Of a DNA stretch of 64,000 nt, positions 55,226 through 64,000 are shown in pieces. The position numbers and the translations under genes were made by a program. How positions within the stretch are numbered: the first letter of the stretch is position 1; each line of letters begins with the position of its first letter. The notes beneath the pieces were generated by a model, which saw only the letters and a list, made by a program, of their open reading frames with translations, made no database searches and was not told the DNA's origin. The stretch is from Aricia agestis (lineage: Eukaryota > Arthropoda > Insecta > Lepidoptera > Lycaenidae): NCBI RefSeq assembly GCF_905147365.1, contig NC_056428.1, positions 1,952,001 to 2,016,000 on the forward strand, in the 5' to 3' direction.

Positions 55226-58200
55226 CTGTAACAACATAAAAATTATTTTATAATTACGCACATTCTGTTGCCTACTTTAGCAAAACCTCGTATTTACTTA
55301 GTCCAAATTCTCACGGTTCTGTTCAAATATTTGTTTTTTTTTTTTTTGTTAAAATTAAGGTCGGTAATTACAAATGGAAGTCGTTAAATTCTTTAATGTT
55401 TATTATAATATGTCGTAGCATTTATTATAATAAATTATCTTATTACGTCTTATTTTATAAACTCCGGCCTACTTCCTATTACAAAACTATTGAATATTTA
55501 CAGTTATGATCCATAGATAAGGTTATACAAGTGTCGAATAACCCTTTTTGAACTTACACAGTTAACCTAAATACTCGACCAAAGTCTAATTAAACATTGT
55601 TTATGATAATATTGTAACAATTACTTATTATCGTGAAAAGTAAAAACTTAACAGTTTTTAATTAAAACGTATCTAAACTGGTTTTTGTAAAGTGAAAGCT
55701 TTAAAATAAATTTTATTAATTAAAAAGAAATCCTTTGCAATATATTATTTTAATAGCCACCAGCCAGTATAAAGACAACTGGTAAAAAAAAGAATAATAA
55801 AATTATTTAAAATATTGTGATTCTGATTTTAAAAGAATTTTATTACCTGTAATCTATGTTTTCAAATTAGCAAGACGTTATTAAATCAATTTCGTCAACA
55901 GTAGACAAAGTAAACGCCATTATCGTTGACACGTTAATTGACGTAACGTTATTTATTGTGTGAAACATAGACAAATAGAGCAGATTTAACGCTTAGACGT
56001 TTGTTCCGAGACTAGATAATATTATAGTAGTTGTGAAATAGTATGTATTTAAAAGTTCACTATGGTATTCAAGTCTCGTGATTGTAATGTAAAATTGAAT
56101 GTAAAGCTTGGGAATTTGGAACAACTTTGTTTTTGTCAGACTTATAGGTAGCGATGTACAAACTACAAATCTATCGATAAGCCTGAATATAAAATATTAT
56201 CGACAATAATTGACGTATAAAATTAGTTTTTGTTTCAGTAGGTAAGTCTATTTTTGCTAGTTAAATGATTTTTGTTAAAAACAAATGATATCTGATTGCA
56301 AATAAAATAGCGCAGACATAATCTGAGACAAAAAAAAACTAGTTTGAAGCAGTATAAGAAAGTCAATGTCACACAGAAGTTAGGACACATTTAGTAACAT
56401 TTATCGCCCACTACAACTTATACCAAAAATGTAAACATAAATTATAGTCATCTTTTTGTAAATTTCAAAACACATTGCGTCTCTGTTTGATGCAAAATAT
56501 AATGTATTATATCTCCAATACAAAACATTTATCTATTGCTGCATCTAGTTATTTGTGTTACAGTAGAGCAAAAGGGAGTTTTGTTTTGTTTACATTAATG
56601 TTATAAACGGACAGGGGTACATTGAACTCCGGTACAAATAAAGATCCATACCATAGTCAGAGGTGCCAGCTTCTTCCCCCACGATTATCAAAAGATGATA
56701 ATCATTGGTGTTTTCGAAGTCGTTAAGCTGATCTGTAACAAAATGGCTGCTTTTTGCGGTTTCGTTTTCACACGTTGACACCCCAATGACGTACCCAATT
56801 TCAATGTCCGAGAAGCGAATGGACAGTCACATAAGCGTGAAGCAATTCAGATGGTTGACACATGCTAGAAGTCTCTATCGCATATTGTGAACAGTGCTGG
56901 TCGTAGGATAGAACCTTGGGTAACACCGCTCTAGATGTAAAGAACCAAAAAAGAGTCGTCCAAATCTCAAGGTCAGAAATGTAAAAAGAAAGTTTGGAGC
57001 GGAAACCTTTCCTCTAAACTAGGCCAGTACTGGTAACAATATCCATTATACCAATGAATATTACAATAGCATTAGACATACTCGCAAAGTCTATAATAGA
57101 AACATACCTGTCTCATGCGAGCTTCCTGCGGCGTCTCTCCGTATCGGCACCAGTGGACAAAATGCAGTGTGTTATGCCAGTTCCTCTCGAACCTGGACTT
57201 GGTGGCCATGTCAAGCTGCAATCAGGAGAAGCTCCTTATTGGCTGTTCTAGAAAGCCCCTTTGGAGCTATCTGAAAAGAGGGTTTTCCAATTCTGACGCA
57301 TCCTAAGGTAGAGAGACCATCAAAGGTTGACATTCCTAAGCAGAGAGTTAACGTAGTCAGAAGCGTTAGATTACGAAGGTTTCATGTAAAGAGTGAGGTA
57401 ATATAATTAGTTTTTTCCTCGATGTTATAAGTTTGACTTGTACGTGTTTGTATGTGTTATAATGTAGCTCCCAAGTGGAATAACTAATTTTGTTTTAGTC
57501 TGTTTGGAAAGTAACGTGATGGAGTGCTTTTTAGTTGTAATTTATCGAAAGAAGTTGGGACGTAAAAAATGTAAATCACGCTTTTATGTAATGGGATCGT
57601 CTAATCGAATTGGAAACTCGAGTACCGTCTTTACCTTTGCTCGGATATCCTTCTCGCTGTTTGGTGTCTCCTGCTTGTCATCCACATTGTTGATTCGTAT
57701 CACCGAATCTTTCTTCCAGAAAGCACTCAAGGTAGTCTTGATGATGCGTTTGCGAACACCCTTCTGTTGCACGGTGTACACCTCTACCTGTTCCGGGTTC
57801 TTTGTTTTTTCTGTAACAATTTATTGCACTGTCAGTAAAGGTACAACTGCATATTAACAATTAACTACGTTAAAGGTTTAATGTTCTTGTGTGTTTGAAT
57901 TATGTAGTTGGTTGATCGTTCTTATGTTATTTTTTATAGTTTTAAGTTTTTTTTTTGTTTCGTTACGAAATACGTTCGTCTCATGCTGTGAATTGAGCTC
58001 AAAATCTTGATTGTGAAATATTAAACATTCAAATATGTAAATTGCAATTATACATTCGTTTGTTTATTATATTCAAAACTTCTACAAGGCAAAAAAGGTA
58101 ATAAAATGTAAATTATTCGATGGCAATTGCGACATAAATTATTCTTTTTGTAACGAGTTCCTTTTTTGTTGCCAGTTCTGCTTCTACATCCACCGAATAA

Positions 58201-58929
58201 GGTCGTATTATGTATTCTAGAAACATTCACACCGGTTTTACTGGCGGATGTCGTTTTTTACTCGTAAATCGTAATAGTAGGCGCTATGAATATTCACTTG
58301 TGAAGTCATCGGAAAGGCGCGCGGTGCAGACGGTGCAGTGCCAAATGAACGACAACTGAATCATTATTGCACGTCGAACGTAATCAATCACGTAGGTAGG
58401 CTTTAAAACAAAACTTTTTTTTTTGGTTTAAGCCTCCGTCATTTTCACGAATATTATGGTGTCGTTTTAGATGCTTTCCCTATAAATTAATAATGTTGAA
58501 TGAGGTTTTATCTTTTCTTACTGACAAAATTCTTCAAAACGTAAGGAAATAACTTAAAGTTTTTGATGGAATTTAGGTTGATAACCTACCTTTACCCTTC
58601 TTCCACATGGCAATGGCGTACATGTGGTAATCGGCTGAGAGAGTCGAGTCTGGCGGCAGAGGGTTCTCCGCTCGGACCTCCAACACGAATCCTGACTCCA
58701 GCACCGCACATAAGATGTTCTGTTCATTGTGCTTGAACCACTTCGTCTCCCGTAGCTTGTGGATGGCCACAGACGAGCCGAATCGTTGCTTCTTCGGCGC
58801 GAACAACGCTTGAGCCTGGCTCCCGAAGCGAGACAGCAGCCCCTTCACTGTAGGCGGCGGCGGCGCCAAGCTCTTCTCGGGCGGCTTTAACTGCTGGACG
58901 CTTCGGCAGGACACGAACCTGGCTTCCAT
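55133..58929 (-). CDS. LRAT-domain-like protein, probable pseudoenzyme (4 exons)
   Basis: Exons 58929-58590, 57810-57635, 57215-57108 and 55225-55133 join in phase to 238 residues. After a Pro/Lys-rich, probably disordered N-terminus (1-65), the order of motifs matches lecithin retinol acyltransferase/NlpC-P60-like folds: a GFVLEVRA strand (80-87), YHMYAIAMW (101-109) where the family has H-W-A-x-Y, IRINNVDD (151-158) like the family VRVNN-LD, and NTLHFVHWCRYG (187-198) where active enzymes have NCEHF followed by a (C/L)RYG segment. Thr188 stands at the catalytic Cys position, as Ser does in vertebrate LRATD1/2 proteins, so acyl transfer by the usual mechanism is unlikely. No signal peptide; a moderately hydrophobic C-terminal stretch (MNMGVMLV). 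The GTG at 58983 follows a stop and is not the start; ATG at 58929 is. Family assignment is by motif order only. Antisense to DHX38. Confidence 0.75.
55226..57107. other. LRAT-like gene, intron 3
   Basis: 1.9 kb, AT-rich, nearly free of the repeats that fill the rest of the window. Confidence 0.6.
57108..57215 (-). CDS. LRAT-like gene, exon 3
   Basis: Acceptor CTGATTGCAG; LDMATKSRFERNWHNTLHFV then HWCRYGETPQEARMRQ (173-208), phase 0 both ends. Donor GTATGTTTCT. Confidence 0.85.
57216..57634. other. LRAT-like gene, intron 2
   Basis: No repeats or other features recognised. Confidence 0.55.
57635..57810 (-). CDS. LRAT-like gene, exon 2
   Basis: Acceptor TTGTTACAG; KTKNPEQVEVYTVQQKGVRK to NSEKDIRAK (residues 114-172). 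Donor GTAAAGACGG. Confidence 0.82.
57811..58589. other. LRAT-like gene, intron 1
   Basis: AT-rich, no recognised element. Confidence 0.55.
58590..58929 (-). CDS. LRAT-like gene, exon 1
   Basis: Residues 1-113 plus one base; MEARFVSCRS start, KSLAPPPPTVKG, and ESGFVLEVRAENPLPP. Donor GTAGGTTATC just below 58590. Confidence 0.8.
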
Positions 58930-59087
58930 TGAACTTCCTGGCCTGGCTGTTGAACGTTTTACACTGTTAATCTGTACTCTCACTTAGAAATCGCACTTTC
59001 ACAATAGTCCGCGTGGCTTTGTGTGTACACACGACCGCGCAGCACGGTGGTCTCTGGACTAATACGCGCCGCGCCTCCCCGCGCCCG

Positions 59088-59095
59088 CTTATATA
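59088..59095 (-). promoter_or_regulatory. TATA box of the LRAT-like gene
   Basis: TATATAAG on the - strand inside a very GC-rich block (59035-59160). About 30-35 bp downstream, near 59060, TTAGTCC resembles an arthropod initiator. This predicts a 5' UTR of about 130 bp before the ATG at 58929. Confidence 0.65.
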
Positions 59096-59408
59096 CTGAC
59101 GCGGGGTGAGGGGAGGGGACCCCGCCTCCTGCGCGACGGTGTCAAGTGATGCGCGCTAGTTTTATCGACTGTCGATAGTAGTAGTATTTTTGTGAAGAGT
59201 GAAAATTTGTTGTAGATTTGGTAGAGTATTTTAGTGAATTTACTTGCATTGAACTCAAACAACAAATAACATTCATATTATGCAATGGATTCAGATTATA
59301 ATGTAAGGATAACAGCGTGAATAAAGATCATGAAAGGACCCTTAAACATTAATCTAGCGGCAGTTAAAAATATTACAAAACTTTAATTTATCTACGTAGC
59401 ATAAACTA

Positions 59409-59556
59409 TCTATATATAAAAAAATGTATTTTCAAATTTGTTAGTCGCGCTAAAACTCGAAAACGGCTGGACGGATTAGGCTGATTTTAGTCTTAAAATA
59501 TTCGTAGAAGTCCAGGGATGGTTTGAAAGTGACACGAAGTTCACCGGGACAGCTAG
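59409..59556 (+). mobile_element. 148-bp Helitron
   Basis: TCTATATATAAAAAAATG start after A and CACCGGGACAGCTAG end before T. Interior GCTGGACGGATTAGGCTGAT. No coding capacity. Confidence 0.78.
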
Positions 59557-59829
59557 TGATATTATAAAGCTAGTAAATAAGATAATGAAAATGATTCGTG
59601 TAGCTCTTTTTCGAATATAATACAATTTTGCTTTACTTGCGCCTAAATATGCCTCCGTTAAAATATATCTTAGTAGAACGCGTCAGCATTCCTTAAACGT
59701 AGGTTAATTTAACAAAAAATCGGTTGTTTGTAAAGTCGGTTTACTTATTACTGACGATAGTTGAACGTGACAACGTCATATTACCTTAATGGAACGCCTC
59801 AGAGCGAGGTAATGCCGCATTAGTCATGT

Positions 59830-60405
59830 TTTTAGGATTCCGTAGCCAAATGGCAAAAAACGGAACCCTTATAGATTCGTCATGTCTGTCTGTATGTCTG
59901 TCCGTCTGTAATGTCACAGCCACTTTTCTCCGAAACTATAAGAGCTGCTATTGAAACTTAAAGTGGTTCACAGACGATACAAAAATGGAAAAAATATAAA
60001 AAAATTTAGGGGTCCCCATAGATACAACTGAAATATATATTTTTTTTCATCTTACCTCTGCTTATTTTTTTCTAACCTGAACTAAACCGAGAGACACTCT
60101 TCCGAAGTGGTAAAATGTGCCCCCCCCCCCCCCCCTCTAACTTCTAAAGTAGGGTCACGATAAGTATAAAAAAATATATGATGTACATTACTACCTACTA
60201 AAACTACCAACGAAAATTGGTTCGAACAAGATCTAGCCAGTAGTTCTTTTTATACGTCATAAATGGTAAACCTTAATTTAACTTTCATTAAATCAACTGA
60301 AATATGAAAAAAAAACAAAAACCTCTTAATTTCATAAAAATAAACCTTATTGCTGCTGCGGAACCCTTCATGGGCGAGTCCAACTCGCACTTGGCCGGTT
60401 TTTTC
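59830..60405 (+). repeat. Dispersed repeat, GGGTTCCGTA family
   Basis: TTTTTAGGATTCCGTAGCCA, then CTGTCTGTATGTCTGTCCGT, ending GGAACCCTTCATGGGCGAGT and CACTTGGCCGGTTTTTT. Interrupted by a C run at 60120-60134. Confidence 0.65.
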
Positions 60406-61435
60406 GTGCGTGCAGCAGGCTCCATCGAATTTAAAAACGTTATCACGACAAAAAAACTTTATCGATGCACCGCGCTATTTTTTGCTCAATATTTTCGTAA
60501 TATTTTTATCGATATCGACACTTAGTGATGCTGACATGCACCGAGTGACCTCAGTTGGCTCCCCGCGAGCTGCAATCGGTATGCCCGATGCCGGCGCCAA
60601 CCGGCAGGTACGGCCTTAGCGAAAACTAGGGTTGCCGACCGTACGATACTGTACCGTCAGCAAAACTATTTCGCTTTAATTTTATTTTTTATTAAAAATC
60701 CGTATTAAAAAAAAGGTTTTATACTGCTGCAAAATTGTATTTTTCATTTTTGAGATAAAGCATTATGCGGTACTGGTTTGTCAAAATAGTCAGTTTTATC
60801 ATAGAGGGATATGTCGAACAGGCAAGCTAACAAGTTTTTTACTTACTTAATTCAAAACATATCGATATAATTTTTAGCAGCCCTTCAACAGATACTTGAT
60901 TGTCATTTAACTTTGTACCACAATGACTCTATTTTGCGTACTCTAGATATAATAATTTCGCGTTTCGCGAAACAATTTCGCATGTATAATAATTAATAAC
61001 TAAATACATAACTAAGTAGTGACAGCCCTGGGCTAATCGTCGTGTTTACGATTACGCGCATCGAAAGCGTTGACGATTCACAAAAACTGGCCGAACTAGT
61101 TCGCCTTGTGTGTGTAGTGTGAGCATGTGGAGCGTAACTTTAATCATCATCAGCGACCACTTGCAGGCTTAGTATAACAACATAAACGTTAAGGAATGGA
61201 CATACAGATTTTATTGGCGGATTTCCTTTGTCAATCCATCACTTTGTCTATTCTTCCGTAGAAAGAAACTCTTTGTTTGGTCACCATGCTTGATGCTAAG
61301 CCTGGTGGGCTGTAGAAAAGATGCTTGAAAGTACTTTTAATATATTGTGGGATATACGTGGAGGCCATCACGGAAGATCTGCCTACTGAAGTATGAGATG
61401 ACTGATCATGATTTCAAATGTTGTATATTCAGAGA
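60406..61435. other. Gene-free stretch
   Basis: No supported exon and no family match elsewhere in the window. ACTAGGGTTGCCGACCGTAC at 60627 looks like a possible element end but has no partner that I found. Confidence 0.35.
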
Positions 61436-61437
61436 AG

Positions 61438-61580
61438 TTGATTCCTATTTCCTAGGCAGATGGCGGACCTACTTAATTTGGTTACGTCAAACCTAGCTTT
61501 CAGATCACGATTATAGTATTTAATTGACATAACCTAACCAAATGAAGTCGCTTAGGTCCGTCAACTGCCTAGGAATCAAT
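61438..61580. mobile_element. Short MITE, ATGGCGGACCTA family, best copy
   Basis: CCTAGGCAGATGGCGGACCT on the left; TAGGTCCGTCAACTGCCTAG on the right, with TTGATT / AATCAA outside. Inverted over about 35 bp. Confidence 0.75.
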
Positions 61581-61678
61581 TTACTCGATATTACATAATA
61601 ATATTATAATGCCGAATAACATAATAATTATCTCGACGATCTCAGAAACTTCAATAGCGCGATTCAGGATTGTGTACT

Positions 61679-61880
61679 GCGGGGCTAAAATGGTCACATT
61701 TAGCAATTCCTCTCAATCAATTCAGCAAATGAATTGTCCAAACTGTCAAACTGACAAATGTCAAATAAGTACGAATTACTAGACATGAATTGCAAGCAGA
61801 CTTGCATTTTGCGATTTTAGAAAAATGAATCATACTATTATTCATAATATGATTCTCCAAAGCTACCATTTTAGTCCTGC
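61679..61880. mobile_element. MITE, GCGGGGCTAAAA family, copy 2
   Basis: GCGGGGCTAAAATGGTCACA at left and CTACCATTTTAGTCCTGC at right; interior collinear with 14302-14509. Confidence 0.75.
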
Positions 61881-61986
61881 CGTTTGGCTCACATAACTAT
61901 TTCAATTATTAATCTGATTTTCAGCATGATTCAGCAACAACAAATGAAGAAACAATTTTGATATCCAACATCTGTTAGTTTCTAAA

Positions 61987-62147
61987 CACACTAGGCCGAA
62001 AATACGCGGCCGAAGTTCGGTATGATTACGCTTGCAATGCGCTACGCATTCAATATAACGTGGTAAATATAATTATAACGGCGTGGTGTGTCAATTGCAG
62101 GCGTAATCTTGCCGAACTACGGCCGCGTATCTTCGGCATGGTGTGTA
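61987..62147. mobile_element. TIR element with CACAC(T/C)A ends
   Basis: CACACTAGGCCGAAAATACG pairs with CGTATCTTCGGCATGGTGTG; inverted identity goes on through GCGGCCGAAGTTCGG. Single copy in the window. Confidence 0.65.
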
Positions 62148-62149
62148 TT

Positions 62150-62705
62150 AGACACTTAAGCGTCCCGTGGTTGTAAAAAAGTTAAATGAATACGACAAAA
62201 TTTTGAGATTTTCGACCAAAAAAGTTAATACATATTTATAGTTATATATAACTTTACAACACGAGAATAATATTATAATGGTATTACGAACAAACATTTG
62301 GCCCATTAAAACAAGTAAAACATAATAATATTTTACTTGTACCTATTTGAGGTAACATGTAAATCTCGCGAAAACAGAAGAGTACATTTTCCGCGATAAA
62401 AATATGTTTATTGTTCTTCCCGAACTGTAAAACCGCAGACTCTACACAAGTGCTCTTTTTCTACTATTTTTGCCGAAATTTATGAAAATCGGTCTAGCGG
62501 CTCTAAGAAAATAAACACTTAACTATTAGTTTCGGGGCATATAAAATTAAACAAACAATAAGATTTTCTTGCCAATATTAGAAAAATTAGGTTAATAGGC
62601 CTTAGGAGAGCTTCGCTCGCTGTTGTAGTTTGCACTCAAGCTTACGAACCTTTTTGCGGGACAGTGACCTTATTTCTATTGTATGTATAATATTATGTTT
62701 ATATA
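62150..62705. other. Gene-free stretch
   Basis: AT-rich; includes scraps of Helitron-like sequence near 62480-62520. No supported gene. Confidence 0.35.
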
Positions 62706-63047
62706 TTGTCATATACGTGAGAGAACCATGCTTCGGCACGAATGGGCCGGCTCGACCGGAGAAATACCACGTTCTCACAGAAAACCGGCGTGAAACAGCA
62801 CTTGCGCTGTGTTTCGCCGAGGGAAAAGGGGAGGATAGGGAAGAGAATTGGGCCTCCGGTAAACTCACTCAAGTTTACCAGAGGCCCAATTCTCTTCCCT
62901 ATCCTCCCCTTTTCCCTTCCCTTCCCATCCCTACCCTCCGTAAAAGGCCGGCAACGCACCTGCAGCTCTTCTGATGCTGCGAGTGTTCATGGGCGACGGA
63001 AGTTGCTTTCCATCAGGTGACCCGTTTGCTCGTTTGCCCCCTTATTT
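62706..63047 (+). repeat. Dispersed repeat, GGCCGGCAACGCAC family, with internal palindrome
   Basis: CATATACGTGAGAGAACCAT to CTCGTTTGCCCCCTTATTTC. Compared with 14728-15046, the CCCTA-rich middle is replaced by an inverted duplication (62821-62916). Confidence 0.72.
62821..62916. repeat. Palindrome, 45-bp arms, 6-nt loop
   Basis: 62821-62865 pairs with 62872-62916 with one mismatch. The arms are GGGAAAAGGGGAGGATAGGG and so on, a duplicate of the host repeat's own sequence in reverse. Confidence 0.95.
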
Positions 63048-63299
63048 CATAAAAAAAAATATTTTTAAAAATATTCGAATGGTTTGGTAGTTGGTAGAAG
63101 AATTTCAAAATCTTTTCTAGTGTAGTTCTCTATAGTACTTTCTACATTCTTGTTGATTGAGAATTTTGTACTCGTACATTCCAGCCTTGTATATTATTAT
63201 ATTTTGTGTAAGTATAATGAATATGTTCAAGTTGTAAATTTTAATGATTCTTTGACTACAAAAAATAGTTGCAATAATAAACTTCGTAGTACCACAGAA

Positions 63300-63494
63300 T
63301 CTTATATCTTTAAACGAGCAATTCTTGTATATATATAAATATATAATTGGAATCTCGGAATCGGCTCCAACGATTTTCATGAAATTTACCTAGTATATAG
63401 GGGTTTCGGGGGCGATAAATCGATCTAGCTAGGAATCATTTAAAAAAAATGTCATTTTCGTCGAATACCGAGCAAAGCTCGGTCAAATAGCTAG
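63300..63494 (+). mobile_element. 195-bp Helitron, intact ends
   Basis: TCTTATATCTTTAAACGAGC after A; right end ACCGAGCAAAGCTCGGT hairpin, then CAAATAG and CTAG before T. The hairpin about 10 bp before CTRR is diagnostic. Reference copy for the split element at 8092-8919. Confidence 0.87.
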
Positions 63495-63671
63495 TAGACA
63501 ATATTACCAGTAGTAGTGGTAGTATGTAAATAAAAACTCGGAAAAAGTAGTTCAAGGACTTCACTTCCATTTCAATAGATAGTGTTGAGGGGTGTGATAA
63601 AATATTTTTACTTGCGCTACCTGGTAAATATGTTAAGTGGCTCGAAGGACCAATAAAATATGTACCATCTA

Positions 63672-63858
63672 ATGGCTGGTTTACATATTGTATTAAGTAG
63701 ATAACTAGTCAACTAAATTTTAACTTATGACTTTATACTTACTTAACTAAATTTGAACTTGCTACTTGCTACTAAAGTGTTTATATGCAATTAATAACTT
63801 AAAATTAAGTTAAAATTTAGTTAACTACTTATCAACTTAATACGTGTAAACCAGCCAT
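63672..63858. mobile_element. TIR element, ATGGCTGGTTTACA family
   Basis: ATGGCTGGTTTACA pairs with TGTAAACCAGCCAT (one position differs); AAGTTAAAATTTAGTTAACT-type inverted AT-rich arms inside. TSD uncertain (TAA/TAG). Confidence 0.65.
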
Positions 63859-63947
63859 AGGATTATATTTTGATCGGATCGGATTATTTGATCGGATTAC
63901 ATGTCAAGTACAGCTGATAGATAAATAGTAAATTCGCGAATAACAGT

Positions 63948-64000
63948 CATTGACTTGACATAACGACCAAATCACATAGGTTCGTAAACACCTTTTCTAT
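63948..64000. mobile_element. Possible MITE cut by the window end
   Basis: CATAACGACCAAATCACATA followed by GGTTCGTAAACACC resembles the right half of the ATGGCGGACCTA family. Too short to be sure. Confidence 0.3.

Noticed and set aside
58930..58983. N-terminal extension of the LRAT-like protein
   Set aside because: It would begin with GTG directly after a stop codon; the first ATG is at 58929.

Overview
This window reads as nuclear DNA of a lepidopteran (moth or butterfly). It is AT-rich and densely packed with interspersed elements that are familiar from lepidopteran genomes: Helitron-like elements ending in CTAG, tRNA-derived SINEs, fold-back MITEs, hAT relatives with 8-bp target duplications, mariner relics, and a Jockey/CR1-group LINE in several copies. 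The order of insect is inferred from these repeats; no species is assigned.

Two protein-coding host genes can be supported. (1) On the + strand, 37379-53592, lie eleven exons of DHX38/PRP16, the DEAH-box ATPase that remodels the spliceosome at the second step of splicing. All junctions have GT/AG borders and matching phases. They encode about 647 residues, through the Walker A and DEAH motifs. The C-terminal half is not in the window. (2) On the - strand, 58929-55133, four exons encode a 238-residue protein that I read as an LRAT-domain (NlpC/P60-like) protein in which the usual catalytic cysteine position is threonine. It has a TATA box and initiator-like site upstream and an AATAAA downstream. 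It lies antisense beyond the last visible DHX38 exon, so either it is nested in a DHX38 intron of more than 10.4 kb or the helicase locus is broken here.

A third, weaker gene signal is a short candidate first exon (- strand, 31267-31243) with an E2F-type site upstream; no further exon was found.

Layout: 1-31 kb is a repeat landscape with LINE relics (2.1-4.9 kb), a stacked nest (7.8-8.9 kb), a 3.8-kb hAT-type element (18.66-22.47 kb) and the left arm of a 1.7-kb inverted duplication (23.4-25.1 kb). 31-36 kb holds the E2F promoter candidate, the right arm of the inverted duplication (32.9-34.5 kb) and two mariner relics. 37.4-53.6 kb is DHX38, whose introns carry a LINE with an uninterrupted 940-codon frame, hAT and Harbinger-type MITEs and Helitrons. 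54.5-59.1 kb is the LRAT-like gene. 59.2-64 kb returns to repeats.

The most unusual sequence-level signal is a concentration of short-loop, near-perfect palindromes scattered over unrelated repeats. I found no evidence for a new multi-gene system. All splice calls are made by eye from consensus sites and reading frame.
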